Shown piece after piece: positions 7,011-15,575 of a DNA stretch of 59,056 nucleotides. This stretch comes from CALMEH01 sp964548225 (lineage in GTDB: Bacteria; Acidobacteriota; Blastocatellia; Pyrinomonadales; Pyrinomonadaceae). The notes under the pieces were generated by a model that was given only the letters and a program-made list of their open reading frames with translations, ran no database searches and was not told where the DNA came from. A program made the position numbers and the translations under genes. The DNA is taken from the NCBI GenBank assembly GCA_964548225.1, contig CAZJQP010000022.1, forward strand, positions 1-59,056. Reading direction: 5' to 3'. Positions within the stretch are counted from its first letter, which is position 1, and each line of letters opens with the position of its first letter.

Positions 7011-7214
7011 GTGAGTAATTTGCTGTATGGACTCTTGGCTTTAGTTGCATTGGGAGTTGGTGGATGGTTTTTGTTCGGCGGATATAAAGGCGCGGAAGGA
7101 AGCACTCTCCCTCTTGTAATCGGCATAATTTCGATTATTGTCGGAATTGTTTTCGGCGGGCTTTTCTTGGCAGGACGAGTTAATAAAACTGAAGATATTC
7201 ATATTACCGAATAA
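7011..7214 (+). CDS. Small two-helix membrane protein
   Basis: The 67-residue protein has two hydrophobic helices (about 4-24 and 33-54) joined by a short glycine-rich turn and a charged C-terminal tail, so both ends probably face the same side of the inner membrane. The start is GTG at 7011, fixed by a strong ribosome site GGAGG (6998-7002) eight bases upstream. It has no operon partner. I do not recognise a family. Confidence 0.8.
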   Translation: MSNLLYGLLALVALGVGGWFLFGGYKGAEGSTLPLVIGIISIIVGIVFGGLFLAGRVNKTEDIHITE

Positions 7215-7279
7215 TTATCGGTGGCGCAGTTTGAAATTTTTATTAATGTTTGCCGCCCATTTTTGTATTTAAATTTTTC

Positions 7280-7327
7280 AGACACAACTCAACCGTTGCG
7301 GCGGTTAGGTTGTGTCTGCGTTTATTT
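7280..7327 (+). terminator. Terminator-like hairpin after the small membrane gene
   Basis: A 10-bp outer stem (7280-7289 with 7309-7318) encloses a second AACCG/CGGTT stem and is followed by a T-rich tract (CGTTTATTTTTT). The rest of 7215-7498 holds no gene. TATAAT at 7440-7445 and TTGACA at 7447-7452 are promoter-like elements ahead of the Nfu gene. Confidence 0.7.
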
Positions 7328-7498
7328 TTTCTTTCTAAAATCTTTCAAAAATCCAAATTCCAAACAAAAAAATTAAAGATTTCGGCTAATTTTTTGTATA
7401 GTCAAGACACCAAATAATGCAAAGCAACGAAATTTGCGCTATAATGTTGACAAAAATGTAAAGATTTATAAACTTTATATTTTTGATGTAAAAAAGCA

Positions 7499-8062
7499 AT
7501 GCCAAAGATAGCAGATATACAAGAAACACCGAATCCGAACGCGGTGAAGTTTATTTTAAAGGAGCCGATTTCGCACGGCACTTCGCATTCGTTTAAGTCG
7601 GAAACAGAAGCGGAAAAAGATAAGATTGCGAAGGCAATTTTCGATGTTGGCGATGTTTTGTCCGTATTTTATATGGACAAAATGATTACGGTCGAAAAAA
7701 CGGACGAATCCGATTGGGACGAAATTTTGCCGCTTCTTGCGGTGCCGATTCGGGCAGTAGAAGCGGTTTCAAACGGAAACGGCAAAAGCGTGGCAAAAGA
7801 GGTTGGCGGCGCAATTGCGGCGGCGGTAAGTGATAATCCGCAAATCGCGCAAATTGAAGAATTATTGGACGATAGAATTCGTCCTTACTTAGCAAGCGAC
7901 GGCGGTTGGGTGGAAATTTTGGATTTTGAAAATAACACATTGAAAATTCGTTATCAGGGCGCGTGCGGAAGCTGTCCGTCGAGCCTCACAGGAACACTGA
8001 TGGCAATAGAAAATATGATACGTGAAGAAATTGACGAAAACATCGAAGTTATTGCCGTTTGA
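7499..8062 (+). CDS. nfu: NifU-like (Nfu) iron-sulfur cluster carrier
   Basis: The 187-residue protein has the two-domain Nfu layout: an N-terminal Nfu_N scaffold domain (about 3-88, starting IQETPNPNAVKFIL) and a C-terminal NifU-like domain (about 117-187). The cluster-binding CxxC is Cys156-Gly-Ser-Cys159 in YQGACGSCPSS. Nfu proteins assemble or carry a [4Fe-4S] cluster between subunits of a dimer and hand it to target enzymes in the cytoplasm. The domains are joined by an alanine/glycine-rich linker (about 90-115). The gene stands alone, not in a suf or isc operon. No strong Shine-Dalgarno sequence is visible (AAAAAAGCA before the ATG). Confidence 0.95.
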   Translation: MPKIADIQETPNPNAVKFILKEPISHGTSHSFKSETEAEKDKIAKAIFDVGDVLSVFYMDKMITVEKTDESDWDEILPLLAVPIRAVEAVSNGNGKSVAKEVGGAIAAAVSDNPQIAQIEELLDDRIRPYLASDGGWVEILDFENNTLKIRYQGACGSCPSSLTGTLMAIENMIREEIDENIEVIAV

Positions 8063-8063
8063 T

Positions 8064-8123
8064 AAGTTAGCAGTTAGCAATTAGTTGTTAAATCCTAGTT
8101 TTTTTGCAACTAACTGCTAACTT
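8064..8123. repeat. Inverted heptamer-type repeat after nfu (GTTAGCA type)
   Basis: Perfect 14-bp arms (8064-8077 and 8110-8123) are made of tandem AGTTAGC-like units; further ATTAGTTG/CAACTAA units pair inside. It starts two bases after the nfu stop and probably serves as its terminator. Confidence 0.7.
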
Positions 8124-8302
8124 CTATTAACTAACCAAAAAGATTTTCTTGACAGAAAAAGCCAAAACAGTTCATAATTCAAAGAGCGGTATTTTCTGCA
8201 GAATGCCCGCGCGTCCTTTTTAATTCAAAATCTAACCTTTTAATACCAGCCGAAAGTTTCCCAGTGTGCTGTGTTTTCTGAAATAACGGAGAAGAAATAA
8301 AG

Positions 8303-10165
8303 ATGAATAGTGAAGAACTCGAATTAAGTTTGCGAAACGAATTCGAGAGTTGTCTCAAAGATAAACTTGCTGAAATACGGCAGGAAATGGTTCAATTCCA
8401 AGAAAGAGTTGAAGCCGAATTTGAAAAACATAAATCTCAACTTGATGAGGTTTTTCAAGATTTTTCGGCTCGTATCAGTGAAGATAAACCGCTTGATGCC
8501 GGTTTCACCGAAACGGTCGTCGAACATTTGCGTCTGGCGCGTGATGAAGGTTCGCGGGTTGCAGTTGCGGCAATGGAAAAAGCCGAAGCAATGCAAGAAG
8601 AAGCCGAAATTGTTGTGCCGAAAGTCGGGATTCCCGAACTAAGCGCGGCAATCAACGACATCAGCAGTAAAACCACGCAGTCTTCAATTCTTAAAACTTT
8701 AGTGCATCACGCTGCACAATTCACACCGCGAGGCGCGTTTTTTATCATCAAAAACGAACATCTCGTCGGTTGGCGCGTTTTCGGTAAAGAAGGCGGGGCA
8801 GACGAACAAACTGTGCGCGAAGTTTTCTTTCCCGTGGCAGCGGAAACCGTCTTGGGCGAATCAGTGCGGTCGTTGAGCGCGGTTGACAGTTCCTACGGTT
8901 CTTACGCAGATGACTCCATTTATTTAAATAAACTCGATTTCGGACATCCGGTGCGAATGTTTGCCGTGCCGCTCATCGTGCGTGGTCGGAGTGTGGCAGT
9001 CCTCTACGCTGATAACGGAAACGAAGGTGAAGAAATCAATAGTGAAGCATTAAATACTTTGGCGCGTGTGGCAAGTCTGACGGTTGAAGTTTTAGCTTCG
9101 GCGAAAACCGTAAAAACTACGGACGAAGCTGTTGAAAGAACCGATGAACCGGAAGAAAGCGGTGCGCTCGACAACACATATATCGAACCCGCAAAAACGG
9201 AAGCACCGGTTGAAGAAATCACAAACCAAGGCGGATTTGTAATGACTCCGTCCACTGTCGAAGAAGTTTCAAATCAAACCGAAGCCGAATCTCCTGTTGA
9301 CGAAAAACCGAAAGTTGAAGAACTGCAAAGTTTTTCTTATCAAAAGGAAGAAACTTTCAGCGAACAAGCGAAATCTTACACTTTCGAGCCGGCGGAAATT
9401 CCCGAAGAACCGCAAAACGAATTTTCGTATCAAGCTGTTGAAGAAGAAGCCGCAGAAATTCCCAAACCGCAGATGGAATTTGAGGCGACAGAAGTTAAAG
9501 TCGAAGAAGTTAAAGAAGAATTCAGCTATTACGAAGCGGAAACAAAGATCGAAACCGAAGAATATTCGACTCCGACTGTTGATCAATACGAGACGGTTAA
9601 TAATTATCAGTTTGAAACAAATTATCCAACCGAACCTGTCCAATCTTTTGAACCGGCGGGAGAGGTTGAAAAACCGCAAGTAGAAACAACCGGATTTGAA
9701 TACAATGCACCGCAAACCGTGGAAGAACCCGCGCCGGTGCAAACAGATTTCAACCAATATCAAACTGAAGTTCCACAAGTGGAAACGCCGATTGTGGAAC
9801 CGGTCCGCGAATCGGTTGTTACGGCAACACCGAGCCGAAGCCGTTTTAGCGACAGAAACGTAGATTTGCCGATTGAGGTGAGCGAAGACGAACGCCGTCT
9901 GCATAATGACGCACGACGTTTTGCACGGCTTTTGGTTTCGGAAATCAAACTTTACAACGAACAAAAGGTCAAAGAAGGACGTGAATCAAGCGATCTTTAC
10001 GAACGCCTGCGCGAAGCAATTGACCGTTCGCGTGAAATGTATGATAAACGGGTTCAACCGCCGGTTGCCGCCAGATTTGATTATTTTCATTACGAGGTAG
10101 TCAGCACACTTGCTGAAGGTGATGAAAACAAACTCGGCGCAAGTTACCCGGGATCAGTCGTCTGA
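8303..10165 (+). CDS. Large GAF-like domain protein with acidic linker and conserved C-terminal domain
   Basis: The 620-residue protein lacks a signal peptide and membrane segments. Residues 1-110 are charged and predicted helical/coiled-coil. Residues about 118-265 look like a GAF domain (ILKTLVHHAAQFTPRGAFFIIKN through MFAVPLIVRGRSVAVLYADN), a fold used to bind small ligands or mediate dimerisation. Residues about 268-520 are low-complexity, rich in Glu, Pro, Thr, Val and Gln, and probably disordered. The last 95 residues (from EVSEDERRLHNDARRFARLL) form a compact charged helical domain. No catalytic domain is present, so it is probably a cytoplasmic sensor or scaffold. GGAGAAG ahead of 8303 supports the start. 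A terminator hairpin follows. Confidence 0.8.
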   Translation: MNSEELELSLRNEFESCLKDKLAEIRQEMVQFQERVEAEFEKHKSQLDEVFQDFSARISEDKPLDAGFTETVVEHLRLARDEGSRVAVAAMEKAEAMQEEAEIVVPKVGIPELSAAINDISSKTTQSSILKTLVHHAAQFTPRGAFFIIKNEHLVGWRVFGKEGGADEQTVREVFFPVAAETVLGESVRSLSAVDSSYGSYADDSIYLNKLDFGHPVRMFAVPLIVRGRSVAVLYADNGNEGEEINSEALNTLARVASLTVEVLASAKTVKTTDEAVERTDEPEESGALDNTYIEPAKTEAPVEEITNQGGFVMTPSTVEEVSNQTEAESPVDEKPKVEELQSFSYQKEETFSEQAKSYTFEPAEIPEEPQNEFSYQAVEEEAAEIPKPQMEFEATEVKVEEVKEEFSYYEAETKIETEEYSTPTVDQYETVNNYQFETNYPTEPVQSFEPAGEVEKPQVETTGFEYNAPQTVEEPAPVQTDFNQYQTEVPQVETPIVEPVRESVVTATPSRSRFSDRNVDLPIEVSEDERRLHNDARRFARLLVSEIKLYNEQKVKEGRESSDLYERLREAIDRSREMYDKRVQPPVAARFDYFHYEVVSTLAEGDENKLGASYPGSVV

Positions 10166-10188
10166 TTTGGTAGAAAATAAACACTTTA

Positions 10189-10222
10189 ACGGATAATCGA
10201 AAGTTTCGGTTATCCGTTTTTT
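10189..10222 (+). terminator. Intrinsic terminator after the GAF-like gene
   Basis: A 9-bp stem AACGGATAA/TTATCCGTT (10189-10197, 10210-10218), extended internally by CGAAA/TTTCG, is followed by eight Ts. Confidence 0.9.
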
Positions 10223-10494
10223 TTGCGCTGAAAGTGATAACTAATCTGAATTCATTGACAACTGAAACGCATTTAGTTGTTAATGAATATAAATTCTTGG
10301 TCAAGAAAAGTGTTTCATTGACCAAGAATTTTATTGCCGCAGATTGATGGTAAAAACCCAATAAAATCGTGGTTTGCGAAAAAAACATTGAAATTAAGCA
10401 GCAATCGGGGTAAGATTTGAAAAAACATTTTTGACAACTAATCATGTCTTGACACAAGCAACCGAACATTCTAGTCAAGGGAAATAACAGCTTT
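10223..10494. promoter_or_regulatory. Upstream region of the VWFA-related gene with hairpin and dyad
   Basis: This stretch has no gene. A perfect 14-bp inverted repeat (10291-10304 with 10318-10331, 13-base loop) lies in the middle without a good T-run. Closer to the gene, two TTGACA hexamers (10431-10436 and 10449-10454) and a CTTGAC/GTCAAG dyad (10448-10453, 10474-10479) suggest a regulated promoter. No convincing -10 element pairs with them. Confidence 0.35.
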
Positions 10495-12675
10495 ATGAAA
10501 AACTTTTTTTTCGCAGTAATATTTTGCTTCTTCTCGATATTTACAATTTCAGCACAAAATCCGACTCCGACTCCGCTCGTTGATGACGATGGCGTGGTTA
10601 AAATTTCGACAACGCTGATTCAAATTGATGTCGGTGTTACAGACAAAGACGGCAAACAAATTACTGATTTGAAAGCCGAAGACTTCGAGATTTTGGAAAA
10701 CAACGAAAAACAAGAAATCACGAATTTCTCCTACATTGCCGTAACCACAGAAGCCCAAAAGCAAGCGCAAGAACAAGTAACTGTTAATTCCAAACAAGTA
10801 AAAATTCCGCCCGTTCCGACAAATCTACGCGCCGACCAAGTGCGCCGCACGATTGTTTTAGTCGTTGACGACATCGGAATGAGCATCGGAAGTATGGCAA
10901 GCGTCCGCGATGCTTTGAAGAAATTCGTGAACGAACAAATGCAAGATGGCGACCTTGTGGCAATCATTCGCACCAGCGCAGGCATTAGCGTTTTTCAACA
11001 ATTTACTTCCGACAAGCGTGTGCTTCGCGCCGCTATCGAAAAAGTAAAATGGAACGGTTTGACTGGAACAATAGGCATCTTTGATCCGCTAAGACCGACG
11101 ACCAAAGATTTTCTTAATGGAATGGTCAACAGTAGTGGCGAATCTCGCCAAACTCAAAACAACGAGCAAGATAAGCAATTTGAAAAAGATGCTCAACAGA
11201 TGCGCGAAGGAATGTTTGCCGCCGGAACGCTCGGCGCAATTCGCTATGTTGTCAAAGGAATGGGCGAACTACCCGGACGCAAAGCAATTATGGTTTTTTC
11301 GGACGGGTGGGATATGTTTGAAGGCACGGTTAAGAACAGAAACGTCAGCGCAGCAATGGTCAAGCAAGCAATGGACAATCTGATTGAATCGGCAAACCGT
11401 GCCGGAGTTGTTATTAATACGATTGATGCACGCGGTTTAGTGGCGGCGGGAATGCTCACGGCGGAAGACGATACAACCGGACAAAGTTTGGAACAAATTG
11501 ACGAAATTCAGAAAGGACGTTTGGAATCTTTCCGCAATAATCAATCCGGCTTGGCGTATTTGGCAGATCGCACAGGCGGTCGCGTTTTTCTCAATCAAAA
11601 CAATCTTTCCCGGGGGGTTGAAAAAGCTCTTAATGATCAAAGCGGTTATTATCTGATTGCTTATCAACCCGATTCCGATACGTTTGACGCAAATAAACGA
11701 AAATTCAATAAACTTACTGTGCGCGTCAAACGCGACGGCGCAAAGGTTCGATACCGTAGCGGATTCTTCGGCATTACGGACGAAAAATTAAATCCGTCAT
11801 CACAAATCGCCAAAACGCAGCAGCAAAGAATGGCAGACGCGCTTTTCTCGCCGTTCGGTGCAAGTGGAATTGAAATGCGGATGACTTCGATTTTCGCAAA
11901 CGACATCAAAGAGGGCAATTTTGTCCGCGCTTTTCTACATCTTAACGGCAAAAGTTTGACATTTGCGGAAGGTGAAAATGGTTATAAAAAACTTTCCTTT
12001 GAGGTAATCGGATATACGTTTGACGAAAACGGAAAGGTTGCCGACAGCTTCGGTAAAATGTATGCGATTGCCGTGAAAGCGGACAATGTGCCGAAACTTG
12101 TCGAAAAAGGTTTAGTTTATTCGATGCTCGTGCCGGTGAAAAAAGCCGGCGCATATCAGCTTCGCGTCGCCGTGCGCGACGTAACCAGCGATAAAATCGG
12201 CGCGGCAACGCAATTTATCGAAATCCCGAATCTCGACAAAAATCGTCTTTCGCTTTCAGGTTTGGTTTTGCAAAATATGACAGCGGAACAATGGCAAGCG
12301 CGAGCTAACGGACAAACCGTTTCCGACATTCAAGATTCGCCGACTGTTACAGCAACCAGAATTTTCCGGCGCGGAACGGTTTTGCTGTTTAATTACGTTG
12401 TCTATAATGCTAAACCGGATGCAAATCGTAATGTCCAAATCCAAACTCAAGCCAGACTTTACCGCGACGGAGAACTCGTTTTTGAAGGTAAAATCCAACC
12501 GCTGAATGCACAAGGACAGACCGATCTGAAACGCCTCGAAGGAAACGGCGCGGTAATGTTAGGAAAAAATCTTGCGCCGGGCGATTACGTTCTGCAAATT
12601 GTCGCAGTTGACGCACAAGCTAAAGAAAAAAATCAAATTCAAGCACAGTTTATTGATTTTGAATTGATTGATTGA
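10495..12675 (+). CDS. Exported VWFA-related protein of the acidobacterial type
   Basis: The 726-residue protein begins with a signal peptide (MKNFFFAVIFCFFSIFTISA). The stretch from about 33 (VKISTTLIQIDVGVTDKDGKQITDLKAEDF, then ILENNEKQEITNF) is the hallmark of the VWFA-related family common in Acidobacteria. A von Willebrand A-like fold follows, about 118-390. The metal-site motif is degenerate (VVDDIGMSIGSM rather than DxSxS), so metal-dependent adhesion is uncertain. The remaining 330 residues are beta-rich and probably protein-interaction modules. It is likely periplasmic or surface-exposed. A GATT tandem repeat covers the last codons and the stop. Confidence 0.88.
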   Translation: MKNFFFAVIFCFFSIFTISAQNPTPTPLVDDDGVVKISTTLIQIDVGVTDKDGKQITDLKAEDFEILENNEKQEITNFSYIAVTTEAQKQAQEQVTVNSKQVKIPPVPTNLRADQVRRTIVLVVDDIGMSIGSMASVRDALKKFVNEQMQDGDLVAIIRTSAGISVFQQFTSDKRVLRAAIEKVKWNGLTGTIGIFDPLRPTTKDFLNGMVNSSGESRQTQNNEQDKQFEKDAQQMREGMFAAGTLGAIRYVVKGMGELPGRKAIMVFSDGWDMFEGTVKNRNVSAAMVKQAMDNLIESANRAGVVINTIDARGLVAAGMLTAEDDTTGQSLEQIDEIQKGRLESFRNNQSGLAYLADRTGGRVFLNQNNLSRGVEKALNDQSGYYLIAYQPDSDTFDANKRKFNKLTVRVKRDGAKVRYRSGFFGITDEKLNPSSQIAKTQQQRMADALFSPFGASGIEMRMTSIFANDIKEGNFVRAFLHLNGKSLTFAEGENGYKKLSFEVIGYTFDENGKVADSFGKMYAIAVKADNVPKLVEKGLVYSMLVPVKKAGAYQLRVAVRDVTSDKIGAATQFIEIPNLDKNRLSLSGLVLQNMTAEQWQARANGQTVSDIQDSPTVTATRIFRRGTVLLFNYVVYNAKPDANRNVQIQTQARLYRDGELVFEGKIQPLNAQGQTDLKRLEGNGAVMLGKNLAPGDYVLQIVAVDAQAKEKNQIQAQFIDFELID

Positions 12676-12682
12676 TTGATTT
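12661..12682 (+). repeat. GATT microsatellite across the stop codon
   Basis: About five GATT-type units span the last residues (Glu-Leu-Ile-Asp) and the TGA of the VWFA-related gene. Loss or gain of a unit would shift the frame and change only the extreme C-terminus, because TGA recurs in the repeat. Confidence 0.7.
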
Positions 12683-12689
12683 GAGTAGG

Positions 12690-12757
12690 AATATTGCCCG
12701 CGAAACACGCGAAAACTTTAAATCATTTTTCAGCTTGTTTCGTGGGCAATATTTTTT
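12690..12757. terminator. Bidirectional terminator between convergent genes
   Basis: A 17-bp stem (12690-12706 with 12737-12753, one G-T pair) around a 30-base loop is followed by a T-run on the plus strand. It separates the converging VWFA-related and S9 peptidase genes. The arm sequence (CGCGAAACACGCGAAAA) resembles decayed CACGAA-type dispersed repeats also seen near 42410. Confidence 0.75.
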
Positions 12758-12767
12758 TACATCAAAC

Positions 12768-14735
12768 TTATCGAAGGTATTTTTCAAACCATTCAAGATT
12801 CGATTGCATTGCGGCAACCTGCATCTTCGGCTCGTTCGGACCGTGCGGTTGGCGTGGTAGAACAATCATTCGCGTCGGGACGTTTTGGCGTTTGAGCGCG
12901 TTGTAGAACTCATAGCCTTGCGAAATCGGCACGCGGATGTCGGCTTCGCCGTGTTGGATGAGCGTCGGAGTCGTAACGCCTTTGACATTGAACATCGCCG
13001 AATGTTTTTTGTAGGTTTCAATGTCGTTCCAAAATTCGCCGCCGAAATAATCGGGGATAAAATCGGGAATATCGGCAGTTCCGTTAAAGCTCATCAGATT
13101 CGTTACGGGCGCACCGGCGGAAGCGGCTTTGAAACGCTTGGTTTTGGTAACAATCGTCGAAGTCATATAACCGCCGTAGCTCCAGCCCATCACGCCGAGA
13201 CGGTTTTCGTCTGCCACGCCCATTTTGACGACCGTATCAACGCCTGTCATCAAATCCTGATAATCCATTCCGCCCCAATCTTTGATGTTAGCGCGTCGAA
13301 ATTCCGTGCCGTAGCCGCTTGAGCCGCGCGGATTCGGGCGCAGAGTCGCATAACCTTTCTGCGCGAAAACCGCGAGCGGATAAACGCCGCGTCCGCCGAT
13401 AAACGCTTGTTGGAAAACTCCCGCCGGTCCGCCGTGAATGTTCAAAATCAAAGGCACTTTTTGTCCCGCTTGATAACCAATCGGATACGTCAAAAGCCCT
13501 TCAATCTCGCGCCCGTCGGTGCTTTTCCACTTGATAACCTCAGTTTTTGGCATCGGCATCTTCGCATAATCGGCGTTGACACGCGAAATCTGCACAGGCG
13601 AAAAATTGTTCACGCCCGAAACATAAACTTCGGACGGCGACACCGAATTTTGCCAAACGATGCCGAACATATTGCGGGCAGAATTTAACGTAACGCCGAA
13701 AACACCGTCCGTTCCGCTAACTTCGGTGATTTTGCCCGAAGCGACATCAGCCGTATAAAGTCCGGTTTTTGTGCCTTTGGCTTCGGTGAAATAAATCATT
13801 TTGCCGTCCGCCGACCAATCAATCGGATTCGGCTGACCGTCAAAGGAAACGGAAAATGCTCTCGGAGTTCCGCCCGTAGCCGCAACGACATTTATTTTAT
13901 TTTCCTGCGCCCAACGAGGCGGATTATCGCTGATGCTCATTGCAATCCATTTTCCGTCGGGCGAATATCGCGGCGCGTTTTCAGCCGCCGGAGTGTTTGC
14001 CAGAACCGTGATTTTTCCGCTGGCAACATCAACCAGCGAAACATCGGAAGTTACCCAATCGTTGGCAACGGATGTTTTTGTGTGATTAAAAACAATCGTT
14101 TTGCCGTCAGGCGACCAATCAAAACCGCCGACATTATAATTTTCCGCCGTCAGTTTTTTCGACTCGCGCTTGCCGTTTGCATCTTTTGCAACAGGCATCA
14201 CATAAAGCCGCGCCATTTTCAGATTTTCGTCAACATATCGAAAATCGTTGCGCCCTTTGTCGTTTTTTTCCTCGTCGTCGCTTTTCGTGTCGGTCATCGA
14301 ATAAGCAATCCATTTGCCGTCCGCCGACCATTCAAAATTTCCAACGCTTCCCTTCAAATCCGTCAAGGCTTCCGCCTCACCGCCGCCAACGCGCAAAACG
14401 TAAAGATTATTGCGATTGTTGTTGCGGTTTGACGTAAAAGCAATCCAATTTCCATCGGGCGACCATTTTGGATTCGTCGAAGATTTATCGCCGAAGGTTA
14501 CTTGAAACGCATTTGTTCCGTCTGTATTTGCGAGCCAAATCTGCGTTACAAATTCGCTCTTGTCGGCAGTCATTATCGCTTCGTTGACGGTAAAAGCAAC
14601 ACGCTTTCCGTCCGGCGAAACTTGTGGCGAGCCAACCGCTTTTGTTTTGACTTGCATCTCTGCCGTCCAGTTTTGAGCAACGGCAGCCGTCGTCAAAACA
14701 CACAGAAGAAACACACCTAACTTAAATAATTTCAT
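12768..14735 (-). CDS. Secreted S9 family peptidase (acylaminoacyl/dipeptidyl peptidase-like)
   Basis: The 655-residue protein starts with a signal peptide (MKLFKLGVFLLCVLTTAAVA). A seven-bladed WD40/TolB-type propeller covers about 30-390, with repeated SPDGKxIAF-type strands. The alpha/beta-hydrolase domain follows at about 395-655. The catalytic triad is visible: Ser519 in GWSYGGYM, Asp599 in HGEADIRVP and His631 in RQPHGPNEP. HGGPAG (434-439) forms the oxyanion region. Such enzymes cut short peptides, often releasing N-terminal acylated residues or dipeptides, here in the periplasm. A strong AGGAGG ribosome site supports the start. It diverges from the PepSY gene. Confidence 0.95.
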   Translation of the reverse strand: MKLFKLGVFLLCVLTTAAVAQNWTAEMQVKTKAVGSPQVSPDGKRVAFTVNEAIMTADKSEFVTQIWLANTDGTNAFQVTFGDKSSTNPKWSPDGNWIAFTSNRNNNRNNLYVLRVGGGEAEALTDLKGSVGNFEWSADGKWIAYSMTDTKSDDEEKNDKGRNDFRYVDENLKMARLYVMPVAKDANGKRESKKLTAENYNVGGFDWSPDGKTIVFNHTKTSVANDWVTSDVSLVDVASGKITVLANTPAAENAPRYSPDGKWIAMSISDNPPRWAQENKINVVAATGGTPRAFSVSFDGQPNPIDWSADGKMIYFTEAKGTKTGLYTADVASGKITEVSGTDGVFGVTLNSARNMFGIVWQNSVSPSEVYVSGVNNFSPVQISRVNADYAKMPMPKTEVIKWKSTDGREIEGLLTYPIGYQAGQKVPLILNIHGGPAGVFQQAFIGGRGVYPLAVFAQKGYATLRPNPRGSSGYGTEFRRANIKDWGGMDYQDLMTGVDTVVKMGVADENRLGVMGWSYGGYMTSTIVTKTKRFKAASAGAPVTNLMSFNGTADIPDFIPDYFGGEFWNDIETYKKHSAMFNVKGVTTPTLIQHGEADIRVPISQGYEFYNALKRQNVPTRMIVLPRQPHGPNEPKMQVAAMQSNLEWFEKYLR

Positions 14736-14783
14736 ACTCTTTCCTCCTTTTTTTCGTATAATTGCATTAGTAATAAAAATATC

Positions 14784-15296
14784 GTGAAACTAAATCTTTT
14801 CAACCGCAAAGTTCATTATTGGGCATCAATCATCGTGGCTCTTCCGATTCTGATTGTCATCGTCAGCGGAATTTTACTTCAAACAAAAAAATATGTCGCT
14901 TGGATACAGCCAACGGAACTGCGTGGCGCGGGAAAAACGCCCTCGATTTCTCTGCCGCAGGTTTTGGAGATTTCCAAAACCGTTCCCGAAGCCAAGATTC
15001 AAACTTGGGACGACATCAATCGGCTCGATGTTCGACCGTCTCGCGGGATGCTCAAAGTTTGGTCGAAAACCAACTGGGAAATCCAGATTGATACCGAAAC
15101 CGGCGCGATTCTGCAAACCGCTTACCGCCGCTCCGACATCATCGAATCAATCCACGATGGCTCGTTTTTTCACGAAAACATCAAACTCCTGATTTTTTTG
15201 CCAGCCGGAATCATTTTGCTAATCCTCTGGCTGACCGGAATGTATCTGTTCGCGCTCCCGATTTGGGTAAAACGCCGCCGCAAAAATACCAAATAG
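14784..15296 (+). CDS. PepSY-type membrane protein
   Basis: The 170-residue protein has two membrane helices (about 10-31 and 137-158) flanking a periplasmic PepSY-like domain (about 35-125) and ends in a basic cytoplasmic tail (KRRRKN). The N-terminal NRKVHYWASIIVALPILIVIVSGILL is typical of the small PepSY_TM proteins, which are associated with iron uptake or peptidase inhibition. The start is GTG at 14784 with no evident ribosome site. Facing a secreted peptidase divergently fits a peptidase-related role but does not prove it. Confidence 0.8.
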   Translation: MKLNLFNRKVHYWASIIVALPILIVIVSGILLQTKKYVAWIQPTELRGAGKTPSISLPQVLEISKTVPEAKIQTWDDINRLDVRPSRGMLKVWSKTNWEIQIDTETGAILQTAYRRSDIIESIHDGSFFHENIKLLIFLPAGIILLILWLTGMYLFALPIWVKRRRKNTK

Positions 15297-15375
15297 CAAA
15301 GAGATATTTAACCGCGAAATATACGAAATAATTGGAAAGATTTGAAATTTCAGCTCTTTGACGATTAAGTATATA

Positions 15376-15575
15376 AATTGCCGTCTGCTTTAGCTGACGG
15401 AACTTGCAGACAATATTTTACCGGCTTTAGCCGAATTTTATTGAAATATCAATCATCCTCTTGGCTTCAGCCTAATTTGCGCTAAAGCGATAAGGATTAT
15501 ATTTTTTTCAAAAGTTTGGCTAAAGCCGCTCTTTTCAATATATCCGCATTCCGTCAGCTAAAGCAGACGGCAATT
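15376..15575. repeat. MITE-like palindromic element with 27-bp perfect terminal inverted repeats
   Basis: Perfect 27-bp inverted repeats (15376-15402 and 15549-15575) frame a 200-bp element. Inside are further GGCTTTAGCC/GGCTAAAGCC palindromes near 15424, 15469 and 15520. The GCTTTAGC cores recall REP/MITE families mobilised in trans by REP-associated tyrosine transposases. No transposase is encoded. The right end overlaps the last base of the peptidase stop codon, so the element probably also ends that transcript. Confidence 0.85.

Noticed and set aside
9269..9964. Long minus-strand frame opposite the GAF-like gene
   Set aside because: It mirrors the low-complexity Glu/Pro-rich region, which avoids stops on the other strand; composition is extreme in Phe, Arg and Leu.
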